A DNA stretch of 64,000 nucleotides, taken from Ovis canadensis (Eukaryota > Chordata > Mammalia > Artiodactyla > Bovidae). This document shows positions 1 through 11,090 of this stretch, piece after piece (within the stretch, counting starts at the first letter, position 1; each line of letters starts with the position of its first letter). The notes beneath the pieces are model-generated. The model was not told the DNA's origin. It saw nothing but the letters and a program-made list of their open reading frames with translations, and made no database searches. The translations under genes and the position numbers were made by a program. The stretch is from the NCBI RefSeq assembly GCF_042477335.2, contig NC_091247.1:228246001-228310000 (forward strand). The letters are read 5' to 3'.

Positions 1-185
1 CGAACATGGAGGGAGGGACTGGGAGGTTCCAAAAGAGCCAGATGGCCCTTGAACCCTTCAGGTGTGGGTCACACTTCAAGCACCCAGAGCCTGGGCAGGG
101 TGGGCCCAGACGCAACACCCAAGCTGTGTCAGATTCAGGCCAGCGAGCTCTGGGAAGGCTCCTGGGCTGGGACCCTGGTACTCAC

Positions 186-298
186 ACGACAGACTGGCTG
201 TCAGGGGGCTGCTGCCCCTGGTAACTGTACGGAGCTGTTAAGGCACAGAGCTGGCACTTGAACACACCCAGGGGGTTTCGCTCTGTCTCACACGCCAT
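186..298 (-). CDS. CDPF1: CDPF1 first coding exon (partial gene)
   Basis: This exon encodes the N-terminus of cysteine-rich DPF motif domain-containing protein 1, a small protein of unknown biochemical role. The 37 complete codons, starting at the ATG at 298-296, include MACETERNPLGVFKC, then a CxxC pair and a TAPYSY motif. These match the human N-terminus as I recall it (PLGVFECELC then TAPYSY). On the minus strand a pyrimidine-containing acceptor ending CTTGCAG lies directly before the ATG. A GTGAGT donor lies at 185-180, so the 38th codon (Val) is split. The rest of the protein, including its DPF motif, would lie left of the window. The CpG island near 5 kb is the likely promoter. The exon is short, so the identification rests on about 35 residues plus synteny with PKDREJ and TTC38. 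Confidence 0.82.
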
Positions 299-426
299 CT
301 GCAAGGCCAAGAGATGGGGTACATCACCCACAGAACTAAGCAGCACCCACATCTCAAAGTCCCCACTGCCTGCTTCTTGCCCACGGGGAGACGGGCACCG
401 CACAGACGAGGAGTCTCCAGTTCAGT

Positions 427-597
427 CGCCCACAAGGCCTGCCCACGGCCACACACGCTCGTCAGGTGTCCATCAGTTCAGGGCGCCCACAAGGCCTGCC
501 CACGGCCACACACGCTCGTCAGGTGTCCATCAGCTCAGGACGACCACAAGGCCTGCTCAAGGCCACACATTCTTGTCAAGTGTGCATAAGGTAACCA
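427..597. repeat. 57-bp tandem repeat, three copies
   Basis: Three units start at 427, 484 and 541, each with the core CACAAGGCCTGC and then CACACGCTCGTCAGGTGTCCA. The third unit is more diverged. The repeat lies in the CDPF1 intron just upstream of the coding exon (minus sense). No coding role is apparent. Confidence 0.85.
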
Positions 598-659
598 CCA
601 AGATAAGACTACAGGCTAGGCCAAAAAATGAGCCTCAAACTTTAAAAGCCTGAAATCAT

Positions 660-1470
660 AAAGTACCTTCTCTAACCCCTAAATAAGTCAATTAAAGTCA
701 GTAACAAAGAGATACATGGAAAATCTCCAAATGTTTGGAAATTAAATGATATATTTCTGCATAAATCATGATTCACAGAAGAAATCCCAAGAGAAATTAG
801 AAAATAGCCTGAACTAAATGAAAACTAAAATATCAAAATATACACAATGCTGTTTAAGCTGATTTTAGAGAAATTCACAGCTTTAAATGCCTAAACTGGA
901 AATGAAGGTTTAAAATAAGTCATCTAACTTTCTACCTTAAGAAGCTAGGAAAAGGCAAATTAAGCACAAACTACACAGAAAAAAGGAAATAATAAAGAAT
1001 AGAAATCAAAGAAATAGAAAATGGACAAACAATAGGAAAAAAAATCAATAAAACCAAAGCTGGTTACTTCAAAACGTCAGTAAAGTTGATAACCTCTAGG
1101 TAGACTGATCAAGAAAGACAGAAGATGATACAAATTACCATAACGAGGAACAAAACAGGGGGCATCACCAAGACCACAGACATTAAAAGGGTAAGGGAAT
1201 GCAGTGCCATTTTCACCAAATGAACTCCACAGTTTACATGAAATAGACACATTTCTTGGAAAAAAAAAACACCAATTATCAAAAGTGACTCAAAATGGAG
1301 AACCTGAAAAGACCTATATTTATTAAGAAAAGTGAATCTATAATTTTAAATTTTACTTTAAGATGAAACAGAGCACCAGCAAAACTTCATTCCCAGATGG
1401 CTTTACCAGCAAAGTGTCAAGCATTTACAGAAGTAACAACAACCTACAGAAACGTTCAGAATTACAGAGC
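660..1470 (+). mobile_element. Old L1 fragment, ORF2 region
   Basis: The AT-rich sequence reads like the L1 ORF2 stretch between endonuclease and reverse transcriptase, with phrases such as AATCAATAAAACCAAAGCTGGTT and CTAGGTAGACTGATCAAGA. It is decayed, with no long frame. It is interrupted by a CHR SINE and BovB insertions, and L1-like sequence resumes near 4,165, so the two parts were probably one element. Confidence 0.65.
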
Positions 1471-1473
1471 AGG

Positions 1474-1815
1474 GCGGCTTTCCTGGTGGCTCAGTAGTAT
1501 GGAAGCCACCCACCAATGCAGGACACAGAGGATGGGTCCCTGATACCGGGAAGACCCCCATGTGGAGGAGCAACTGAGCCCACGCACCAGAGAGCACGGG
1601 AGCCGCGAGTGCTAAAGGCCACGCACCAGAGCCCGCACTCTGCAGTGAGCAGACTGCCGCAACGGGGAGCCCACACGCCACCAGCAGAGAGCAGCCCAGA
1701 AGGCCCGCGCGCAGCAAAGACCCGGTGCAGCCAGACACAGATGCACGGATCACAGGAAAAGGAAAGCAGAGAGAGGAAGACTGCCAAAGAAATTCTGAGG
1801 CCAGTATCACATGAA
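1474..1815 (+). mobile_element. CHR-type SINE
   Basis: The head is tRNA-like (CTTTCCTGGTGGCTCAGTAGT). It is followed by the body typical of cetartiodactyl CHR SINEs: GGAGCAACTGAGCCCACGCA, then runs of AGAGCCCGC-type words and GCAGCAAAGACCCGGTGCAG. It is inserted in the old L1. The 3' boundary is approximate. Confidence 0.7.
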
Positions 1816-1904
1816 CCACCAAAACTGCCAGGAGTACCCTGATACCATTAACTGGACTAGACTATTAGCTGATACCTGATTAACTGATACCCAACAGCAT
1901 CAAC

Positions 1905-3560
1905 TGGAAAGACCAGAGATCTCTTCAAAAAATCAGAGATACCAAGGGAACGTTTCATGCACAGATGGGCTCAATAAAGGACAGAAATGGTGGACCTAAC
2001 AGAAGCAGAAGATATTAAGAAGAGATTACACAGAAGAACTGTACAAAAAAGATCTTCATGACCCAGATAAGCACGATGGTGTGATCACCCACCTAGAGCC
2101 AGACATTCTGTAATTCGAAGCGGGCCTTAGGAAGCACCACTACGAACAAAGCTAGTGGAGGTGATGGAATTCCAGCTGAGCTATTTCAAATCCTAAAAGA
2201 TGATGCTGTGAAACTGCTGCACTAAATATGCCAAGAAATTTGGAAAACTCAGCAGTGGTCATAGGATTGGAAAAGGTCAGTTTTCACTCCAATCCCAAAG
2301 ATGGGTGATGCCAAAGAATATTCAAATTACTGCACAACTGCACTCATCTCACACACTACTAAAGAAATGTTCAAAATTCTCCAAACCAGACTTCAACAGT
2401 ACATGAACTATGAACTTCCAGATGTTCAAGCTGGATTTAGAAAAGGCAGAAGAACCAGAGATCAAACTGCTAACATCCGCTGGATCACAAAAAAAGCAAG
2501 AGAATTCCAGAAAAATATCTACTTCTGCCTTATTGATTATGCCAAAGCCTTTGACTGTGTGGATCACAACAAACTGTGGAAAATTCTTCAAGAGATGGGA
2601 ATACCACACCATCTCACCTGCCTCCTGAGAAATCTATATACAGGTCAAGAAGCCAACAATTAGAACCGGACAGGGAACAACGGACTAGTTCCAAATTGGG
2701 AAAGGAGTACGTCAAGGCTGTATATTGCATACACTTAACTTATATGCAGAGTATATCAGGCGAAATGCGGCGTAGATGAAGCACAGGTGGAATCAAGATT
2801 GTCGGGACAAATATCAATAACCTCAGATACACAGATGATACCACCCTCATGGCAGAGAGTGAAGAGGAACTGAAGAGCCTCTTGATGAAAGTGAAAGAGG
2901 AGAGTGAAAAACTGGCTTAAAACTCAACATTCAAAAAATTAAGGTCCTATCACTTCATAGCAAATAGATGGGGAAACAATGGAAACATTGACAGCCTTTA
3001 TTTTCTTGGGCTCCATAATCACTGCAGGTGATTGCAGCCATTAAATTAAAAGACACTTGCTCCTGGGAAGAAAAGTTATGACCAATCTAGACAGCATATT
3101 AAAAAGCAGAGACATTACTTTGTTGACAAAGGTCTATCTAGTCAATGCTATGGATGTGAGAGTTCGACTATAAGAACACTGAACACTGAAGAATTGATGC
3201 TTCTGAACTATGGTGTTGGAGAAGACTCTTGAGAGTCCCTGGGACTGAAAGGGGATCCAACCAGTCCATCCTAAAGGAAATCAGTCCTGAATATTCATTG
3301 GAAGGAGTGATGCTGAGGCTGAAACTCCAATATTTTGGCCACCTGATGAGAACTGACTCCTTTGAAAAGACCCTGATGCTGGGAAAGACTGAAGACAGGA
3401 GAAGGGGACAACTGAAGATGAGATGGTTGGACGGCATCACCGACTCAATGGACATGAGCTTGAGCAAGTTCCAGGAGTTGCTGATGGACTGGGAAGCCTG
3501 GTGTGCGGCAGTCCACAGGGTTGCAAAGAGTCAGACACAACTCAGAGACTGAACTGAACT
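1905..3560 (+). mobile_element. BovB (RTE) LINE, 5'-truncated, decayed
   Basis: Reverse-transcriptase pieces are readable, for example DVQAGFRKGRRTRDQTANIRW at 2422 onwards and CLIDYAKAFDCVDHNKLW. They are followed by the maturation/3' region ([19 protein letters not shown] type) and the short GACTGAACTGAACTGA tail typical of BovB. The frame is broken several times, so the element is inactive. It lies in the CDPF1 intron. Confidence 0.9.
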
Positions 3561-3561
3561 G

Positions 3562-4172
3562 ATTATAGGAAAACTACAAAGCTATGACAAACCTAGACAG
3601 TGTATTAAAAAGCAGAGACGTCACTTTGCTGACAAAGGTCCGTATAGTCAAAGCTATGGTCTTTCCAGTAGTCATGTAGGGATGTGAGAGATGGACCATA
3701 AAGAAGGCTAAGCGCCAAAGAATTGATGTGTTCAAACTGTGGTGCTGGAGAAGACTCTTGAGAATCCCGTGGACTGCAGGATGAAACCAGTCCATCCAAA
3801 AGGAAATCAACCTTGAATGTCCATTGGAAGGACTGATGCTGAAGCTGAAGATCCAATACTTTAGCCACATGATGTGAAGAGCCAACTCCCTGGAAAAGAC
3901 CCTGATGCTGGGAAAGATTGAGGGCAGGAGGAGAAGGGGGTGACAGAAGATGAAATGGTTGGATGGCACCACCGACTCAAAAATACATGAGTTTGCGCAA
4001 GCTCCCAGAGATAGTGAAGGTCAGGGAAGCCCGGCGTGCTGCAATCCATGGGGTCACAAAGAATTGGACACAACTAAGTGACTCCGGGAGTTGGTAATGG
4101 ACAGGGAGGCCTGGCGTGCTGCAATTCATGGGGTCGAGTAGGACACGACTGAACGACTGAACTGAACTGAAG
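3562..4172 (+). mobile_element. BovB 3' fragments
   Basis: A second BovB 3' piece begins with the AAAGCTATGACAAACCTAGACAG word and runs to about 4,085. A further short repeat of only the last ~90 bases (GGGAGTTGGTAATGGACAGG to the ACTGAACTGAACTGA tail) follows. Both are decayed. Confidence 0.8.
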
Positions 4173-4470
4173 CCACCGAATAACAAAACAGAGCAATATC
4201 CTTCACAAGCAAAATTCTTCAGCAAAATATTAGCAAACTGAATCCAATAATACATAAGAAGCTGAGAGCATCAGGGCAGACTGGATTCCACCCAGGAATG
4301 CAAACCTGGTTCAGCATTCGAAAACCAGTGAACGCAACTCAGGAGAGTAACAATACAGGAAGAAACAGGGCACCATCACTTCAGGAGACGCATAAATTAT
4401 AAGCATGAGAGAATTCAACAGGATTTTACAAAATTCAAGGCTCCGAGTGCTGTTTCAAACCTTCCTGGGC
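4173..4470 (+). mobile_element. Old L1 fragment, continuation
   Basis: The sequence is L1 ORF2-like (CTTCAGCAAAATATTAGCAAACTGAATCC, then GGATTCCACCCAGGAATGCAA, a reverse-transcriptase stretch). It probably continues the L1 seen at 660-1470 after insertion of SINE and BovB sequence. Confidence 0.65.
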
Positions 4471-4869
4471 ACGTGAGGCCTCTTTAACTCAGGAATTATC
4501 TTTTCCCAAAGACTCCGCCGTCCACCGTCCATACAGCAGGCTGCGCTGGTTTCGGCTTCCCTCACGCGTCCCCTGCGCTCGCCCACCTCCCGGCCTCGTT
4601 CCTGGCCTTCCTGCCGCCTGGAGGGCCTCCCTCGCGTCTCCAGCTAGGGGCCTTCCCTCCGGCTGCCCTGAAGTTTCTCTCTTCACCTTCGGCTTCCAGC
4701 GGTTTGAATATATATCTACTTCCCCGCCCCTCCCCCCTTTTCAACCTACTTATCCTGCATTAAGCCGTTTGACCTGTAGTTTAGGAAAATCCTTAACCAC
4801 TGTCACTTCATGGATTTCTTCCTCAGCCCCCTTCTCTCTCGCCTCCCACGGACATCTCAACCGCAAGTA

Positions 4870-5370
4870 CGGTGAGCTCGGGTGGTGTCCCCGCGGGTCT
4901 CGGGACCTCTGGGGTCCCTCTCTTTCTGCCGCCCTGCCGTCAAGTCCACTGACTTTTCCCCCTCGGTTCTGCCCAGTCAGCCGACCGGCCCTCGGACGGC
5001 TCCCGGGCCCGCAGCGCCGCGCAGCGCGCGAACGAGCCGGGCGCAAGTTCCGCGGCCTGGCCCCACGGCGCCTGCCTCTGCCTTCAGAACCCCCGAGTTC
5101 TCCGCGGAGGAACCCAGGCCCGGCCAGGGCAGCGGGAGACGCCGGGAGGCGACCGGCGCGCGGCCGCACGCGTTCCCTCAGTGCCCGCCAGGCCGCCAGG
5201 CCGCGCCACTCACCTCCGCTGCCTCCGCGGCGGCGAGGCCCAGGCCTGGGCGCGTGCGCGGCCCTGACCCTCGGCCGCCGTCCGCCCTGGGCGCCTGCGC
5301 GGCGGGGGCGGGGCTGCGCGGCGGGGCGGGGCTCCGTGGCGGACTTCCTCTTCGCCTTCAGCTTGGCTTC
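4870..5370 (-). promoter_or_regulatory. CpG island, CDPF1 promoter
   Basis: This block of about 500 bases is strongly GC-rich with many CpGs and GC boxes (GGGGCGGGGC types near 5300-5340), and it is flanked by AT-richer repeat DNA. It holds the probable CDPF1 exon 1 donor. No other gene start is evident here, but a divergent non-coding transcript cannot be excluded. Confidence 0.65.
5214..5350 (-). other. CDPF1: Probable CDPF1 non-coding exon 1 (5' UTR)
   Basis: On the minus strand a strong donor (GGAG followed by GTGAGT, at 5213-5208) lies in the CpG island, in the position expected for a 5' UTR exon that splices to the acceptor just upstream of the coding exon at 298. The transcription start cannot be fixed from sequence; 5350 is a guess at the upstream edge of the GC-rich block, just before a SINE. 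The intron would be about 4.9 kb and is filled mostly by LINE sequence. Confidence 0.5.
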
Positions 5371-5379
5371 CGCTGTGAC

Positions 5380-5575
5380 TCAGAAGGTGACGACTCCGCC
5401 GGAGATGTGGGAGACCCGGGTTCGATCCCTGGGTTGGGAAGATTGCCCTGGAGGAGGCCATGGCAACCCACTCCGGTATTCTTGCCTAGAGAATCCCCAT
5501 GGACAGAGGAGCCTGGCGGGGCTACAGTCCTTGGGGTCGCAAAGAGACACGACTGAATGCCTTTCATTTTCGCTT
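5380..5575 (+). mobile_element. Bov-tA SINE
   Basis: This is a tRNA-Glu-derived ruminant SINE. It shows a B-box-like GGTTCGATCCCTGGGTTGGGAAG, then the BovA body with GGCAACCCACTCC, GACAGAGGAGCCTGGCGGG and GTCGCAAAGAGACACGACTGA. It sits immediately upstream of the CDPF1 CpG island. Confidence 0.9.
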
Positions 5576-6435
5576 CACCCAAGATCTGCTGTCTGACAGG
5601 GGCTGGGCAGCCCTTGGCGCGCTTTGACTCGTTCACCTTGGCCTGACGTCCTGGCTGCGCGGAGTCTCTCAGCTTCCTTCTCGAGCCTCAGTGCTGCCAG
5701 TGTGCAGCCCCACAGACCGCCCATCCCCTGAGGTTTGTAGCCCCAGGCAGTTTCGCTCACCCTGTGCTTCCGAGAGAAATACGCTGATCTTAGTTCTCCC
5801 GTTACCTGTCTCCTCACTAGGACGGAAGCCCGGGTTCTGGGCGAGCCCTGCCCGCAGTGGTTAGTGTGTCCTCTGAGACAACAGATAAAAGGGGTTCAAA
5901 ATCGGTCCTGTCCCTTCCTGCTGTCCTTAAAAGCTGTGTGCGCCTGGGACTTGCCACTGTGCTCCTCCAAAGCCTTGAAGTGACCTAAGTGGCCTGCAGT
6001 GCCCTTCATCATCTGGGCAGATTCAAAAATGAAAACCAATGCTATATAATCTTTGAATTAACCCAAAGAATGCTCCTGTCCTGAGTCTCAGGAATTAGCA
6101 ATCACTTTTGTTATACTACTAGAACATGACCTCGACGTGTGCTTACAGCAATGGCATTTTTGGGGTCAATTCAACGATTATATACTGTTGGTTTTTATTT
6201 CTGAGTCTGGCCATAGATAGACCATCTTGAAGCATTTCCAATTTGACCTAAATCCACTCTCAGATATATGACAGCTTATCCCATGAATGCTGTCAAAGCC
6301 ATTAGTGTGGACAAGTTCCTAGCTGCACTGAAAGTTAAGTGAAATAATATTCAAAGAGCAAGTCATGTGGTCTTAGGCAGAAAATAATGTTAATTTTGAT
6401 TTGAGCTGTCCACAGTTATTGATTGTACTCATTTC
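5576..6435. other. Intergenic, no recognised feature
   Basis: The first ~250 bases are moderately GC-rich and may be the shore of the CDPF1 CpG island. The rest becomes AT-rich. I see no coding exon, RNA gene or repeat that I can name. Confidence 0.5.
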
Positions 6436-6439
6436 ACAT

Positions 6440-7655
6440 GCTAGCAAGTAATGCTTAAAATCCTTCAAGCTAGGCTTGAAGTACAACAGTACATGAACAG
6501 AGAATTTCCAGATGTTCAAGCTGGATTTAGAAAAGGCAGAAGAACCAGAGATCAAATTGCCAACATCCATTGGATCGTAGAAAAAGCAAGGGAATTCCAG
6601 AGAAACATCTACTTCTGCTTCATTAACTACGTTAAAACCTTTGACTGTGTGAACCACAACAAACTGTGGGAAATTTTTCAAGAGATGGGAATACCAGACT
6701 ACCTTATTTGCCTCCTGAGAAAACTGTATGCCCATGAAGAAGCATCACATAGGACAATGGACTGGTTCCAAATTAGGAAAAGAGTACGTCAAGGCTGTAT
6801 ATTGTCACCCTGCTTATTTAACTTATACACAGAGTACATCATGCGAAATGCCAGGCTGGATGAAGCACAGGGTGGAATCAAGATTGCCGGGAGAAATATC
6901 AATAACCTCAGCTATGCAGATGACACCACCCTTATGGCAGAAAGTGAAGAGGAACTAAAAAGCCTCTTGAGGAAAGTGAAAGGAGAGTAAAAACCTGGCT
7001 TAAAACTCAACATTCAAGAAACTAAGATCATGGCATCTGGTCCCATCACTTCATGGCAAAACAATGGAAACAGTGACACACTTTATTTTCTTGGGCTCCA
7101 AAATCACTGCAGATGGTGACTACAGCCATGAAATTAAAAGATGCTTGCTCCTTGGAAGAAAAGCTATGACAAACTTAGTGTATTAAACAGCAGAGACATC
7201 AGTTTGCTAACAAAGGTCCGTATAGTCAAAGCTATGGTTTTTCCACAATCATGTATGGATGTGATAGCTGGAGGCTGAGCACCAAAGAATTGATGCGTTC
7301 AAACTGTGGTGCTGGAGAAGACTATTGAGAGTCCCTTGGACAGCAAGGACATCAAACCATTCAATCCTAAAGGAAATCAACCCTGAATATTCATTGGAAG
7401 GACTGATGCTGAAGCTAGAGCGCCAATACTTTGGCCACCTGATGTGAAGAACTAACTCACTGGAAAAGACCCTGATGCTGGGAAAAATTGAAGGTGGGAG
7501 GAGAAGAGGGCAACAGAGAATTAGATGATTGGGTGGCATCATTGACTCAATGGTCATGAGTTTGAGCAATCTCCAGAAGATAGTGAAGGACAGGGAGGCC
7601 TGGTGTGCTGCAGTCCGTGGGGTTGCAAAATGTCAGACTGAACAACAACAGTTAC
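6440..7655 (+). mobile_element. BovB LINE, 5'-truncated
   Basis: A longer reverse-transcriptase frame survives at 6451-6990 (DVQAGFRKGRRTRDQIANIHW, then SYADDTTLMAESEEEL, where YADD is the catalytic motif). After this the frame breaks, and the 3' region continues to about 7,640. The catalytic YADD is intact, but the element lacks its 5' half and has frameshifts downstream. Confidence 0.9.
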
Positions 7656-7779
7656 TGATAAATGAAAAAGTTTACAAAAAATCCAAAAGGATTTAAAATA
7701 TCTAATAAAGCTTTAAAAAAAAAAATCGTTTCCCAAAAGAAACTGCATGTGAAATAGGCATTAAATCAAGAGAATGAAA

Positions 7780-8395
7780 AAACAAGCCATGTATGCACCC
7801 TGAGAAAACCATATTTCAAAAGGACACACATGCCCTAACATTCACTGAAGCACCATTTACAACAGCTAGGACATTGAAGCAACCTAGATGTCCATCAACA
7901 GAGGAGTGGGTAAAGAAGTGGTACATGTATACAATGGAATATTACTCAGGTATAAAAAGGAATGAATTTGACTCAGTTCTAGTGAGGTGGGTGAACTTAG
8001 AGCCTGTTACACAGAGTGAAGTAAGTCAGAAAAAGAAAAATATTGTATATTAATGTATATACATGGAATCTAGAAAAACGGTACTGATGAACCTATTTGC
8101 AAGGCTGGAGGAGAGATGCAGACACAGAGAATAGACTTGAGGACCCAGTGGGGGAAGGAGGGGCGGGAGGAACTGAGAGAGCACCACTGAAAGATATACG
8201 CTACCATATATAAAACAGTGAGTGGGAAGCTGCTATATAGGACAGGGAGCTCAACCCAGTGTGCTCTGACAACCTAGAGGGGTGGGGGGGTTGGAGGGTG
8301 GGAGGCAGGTTCAGTAGGGAGGGGACTTATGTATACTTATGTTGTATGGCAGAAACCAATATGACATTGTAAAGCAATTAGCCTCCAATTAAAAA
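7780..8395 (+). mobile_element. L1 3' end (bovine type)
   Basis: The sequence has the classic ruminant L1 ORF2 end and 3' UTR: GGACATTGAAGCAACCTAGATGTCC, then ATGGAATATTACTCAG, then ATGGAATCTAGAAAAACGGTA, and a G-rich tract near 8,278-8,300. Only the 3' end is present. Confidence 0.8.
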
Positions 8396-9170
8396 ACTAA
8401 AAAGGCAAGCCATAGAATAAGAGAAAGTATTTGCAAAAGACATAAATGATAAAGGACTATTATCCAAAATATACAAAGAACTCTTATTAAAGCTCAACAA
8501 TAAAAACAACCCAGTGAAGGATGGGCCAAAGACTTTAAATAGATGCCTCACCAAAGAAGATACACAATGGCAAGTAAGCATATGAAAAGATGTCCCACAT
8601 CCTATATCATCAGGGAAATGCAAATGAAAACAGTAATAAGATACCACTGCACAGCTATTAGAATCGCCAAAATCTGGAACACTGACAACACCATATGCTG
8701 CTGTGGATGTAGAGAGCAGGAACTCATTCATGGCTGGCAGGGACGCAGAATGGTGCTGCCACTTTGGAAGTCAGTTCTGCAGTTTCTTACAAAAATAAAC
8801 ATACTCTTACCATATCATCCATCAGTTGTGCTCCTTGGTATTCAACAAAGGAATTGAACTTAGGTCCATATAAAAACCTGCACACAGATGTTTATTATAG
8901 CTTTATTCATATTCATAATTGCCTAAACTTGGAAGCAACCAACATGTCCTTCAGTAGGTCGATGGATAAATAAACTATGGACAAAGGAATTTTATTCAGC
9001 ACTAAAAAGAAATGAGCTATCAAGCCATGATAAGACATGGAGGACATGTAAGGGCATATAACTAAGTGAAAGAATCCAATATGTAAAGGTTACATAGTGT
9101 ATGATTCCAATTCTATGACATTCCGGGAAAAGGCAGAACATTGTAAATACTATTGATATTATACATTTTT
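8396..9170 (+). mobile_element. Older L1 3' fragment
   Basis: This second, more diverged L1 3' piece reads like ORF2 C-terminus (CCAAAATATACAAAGAACTC, AATGCAAATGAAAACAGTAATAAGATACCACT, TGGAAGTCAGTTCTGCAGTTTCTTA). It adjoins the previous L1, which may have inserted into it. Confidence 0.7.
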
Positions 9171-9690
9171 AGTTAAGTGAAGACTGAGAAAGATTTGAAA
9201 ATTGAAAAATAAGAAATTGCAGATTAGAATCTAAAGCAAAGCACTGCTAGTAGCAACAAAAGGGGGTGTTCTGGAGGATTCATTCTTTATGCACTTCATC
9301 TCACTTAAGTACAGCCTTGCTCATTCCTTTCTCCATTTCTTCCAGTAAAATTAAGCTCCAAAGATAAGCAATTTTGCTTTTAGTGCTGAACGAAATGTCA
9401 GAAGCAGGCTTTAGTTTTTTAAGTAAACTCTTAAAAGTATAACATACATACAGAAAAATACGTACTTCCTAAGTGTGCAGCAAGGTGAAATCTCACAAAG
9501 TAAATACAACAGTGTATCCAGCACCCAGGTGAAGTCTTCCACAATGCAAGACACTAGAGGTTTCTTCTGGCTCAAAGGAAAGGCTGGCCCTCTGTAGGGT
9601 GGTGGAGGGAGGATGCATTTAGAGAACTGAATTTATGGCCAAGAGACAAAATGCCTTTAACTGTTGTATAGTTTTTAAGTAAATATTTAA
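9171..9690. other. Intergenic, no recognised feature
   Basis: AT-rich sequence with no recognisable gene. It may be old repeat debris trailing from the L1. Confidence 0.4.
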
Positions 9691-9696
9691 GAGTAT

Positions 9697-11084
9697 CAAA
9701 AAGACATCTTTTGGGGGGTGTTAGTTCTATAAGGTCTTGTAGGTCTTCACAGAACTGTTCAACTTCAGCTTCTTCAGCGTTACTGGTCAGGGCATAGACT
9801 TGGATTACCGTGATATTGAATGGTTTGCCTCGGAAATGAACAGAGATCATTCTGTCGTTTTTGAGACTGCATCCGAGTACTGCATTTCAGACTCTTGTTG
9901 ACCATGATGGCTATTCCATTTCTTCTAAGGGATTCCTGCCCACAATAGTAGATATAATGGTCATCTCTGAGTTAAATTCACCCATTCCGGTCCATCTTGG
10001 TTCGCTGATTCCTAGAATGTCGATGTTCACTCTTGTCATCGCTTGTTTGCCTTGATTCATGGACCTAACATTTCAGGTTGCTATGCAACATTGCTCTTTA
10101 CAGCATCGGACCTTGCTTCTATCGACAGTCCCATCCACAGCTGGGTGTTGTTCTTGCTTTGGCTGCATCCCTTCATTCTTTCTGGAGTTATTTCTCCACT
10201 GACCTCCAGTAGCATATTGGGCACCTACCGACCTGGGGAGTTCAGCAGAGTACATGATGAGAAACGCTGGGCTGGAGGAAGCACAGGCTGGAATCAATAA
10301 CCTCAGATGTGCAGATGACACCACCGTTATGGCAGAAATTGAAGAAGAACTAAAGAGCCTCTTGATGAAGGTGAAAGAAGAGAGTGAAAAAGTTGGCTTG
10401 AAGCTCAACATTCAGAAAACTAAGATCATGGTGTCTGGTCCCATCATTTCATGGCAAATAGTTGGGGAAACAGTGGAAACAGTGGCTGACTTTATTTTTC
10501 TGGGCTCCAAAATCGCTGCAGATGGTGATTGCAGCCATGAAATTAAAAGACGCTTACTCCTTGGAAGGAAAGTTATGACCAACCTAGACAGCATATTGAA
10601 AAGCAGAGACATAACTTTGTCAACAAAGGTCCATCTAGTCAAGGTTATGGTTTTTCCAGTGGTCATGTATGGATGTGAGAGTTGGACTCTAAAGAAAGCT
10701 GAGCGCAGAAGAATTGATGCTTTTGAACTGTGGTGTTGGAGAAGACTCTTGAGAGTCCCTTGGACTGCAAGGAGATCCATCCAGTCCATCCTAAAGGAAA
10801 TCAGTCCTGAATATTCATTGGAAGGACTGATGCTGAAGCTGAAACTCCAAAACTTTGGCCACCTGGTGCGAAGAGCTGACTCATTTGAAAAGACCCAGAT
10901 GCTGGGAAAGATTGAGGGCAGGAGAAGGGGATGACAGAGGATAAGATGGTTGGATGGCATCACTGACTCAATGGATATGGGTTTGGGTAAACTCCGGGAG
11001 TTGGTGTTGGACAGGGAGGTCTGGTGTGCTGCGGTTCATGGGGTCGCAAAGAGTTGGACACAACTGAGCGACTGAACTGAACTG
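9697..11084. mobile_element. BovB with inverted 5' part (twin-priming structure)
   Basis: From about 9,702 to 10,243 the sequence is BovB endonuclease-region sequence on the minus strand (GTTAGTTCTATAAGGTCTTGT onwards). From about 10,245 to 11,084 it is BovB 3' sequence on the plus strand (ATGATGAGAAACGCTGGGCTG to GACTGAACTGAACTG). The reverse-transcriptase middle is missing. The hexamer GAGTAT occurs at 9,691-9,696 and again at 11,085-11,090, consistent with a target-site duplication around the whole composite. The plus-strand part keeps an open frame from 10,254 to about 10,934. Confidence 0.75.
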
Positions 11085-11090
11085 GAGTAT

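Noticed and set aside
4750-5596. Open frames of 139-275 codons in the CDPF1 CpG island
   Set aside because: Low-complexity Pro/Arg/Ala products on both strands that extend into a Bov-tA SINE. A non-coding exon plus promoter explains the region better.
6010-6430. Possible processed pseudogene between CDPF1 and the BovB at 6.4 kb
   Set aside because: No frame gives a recognisable protein, and no poly(A) tail or target duplication is evident.
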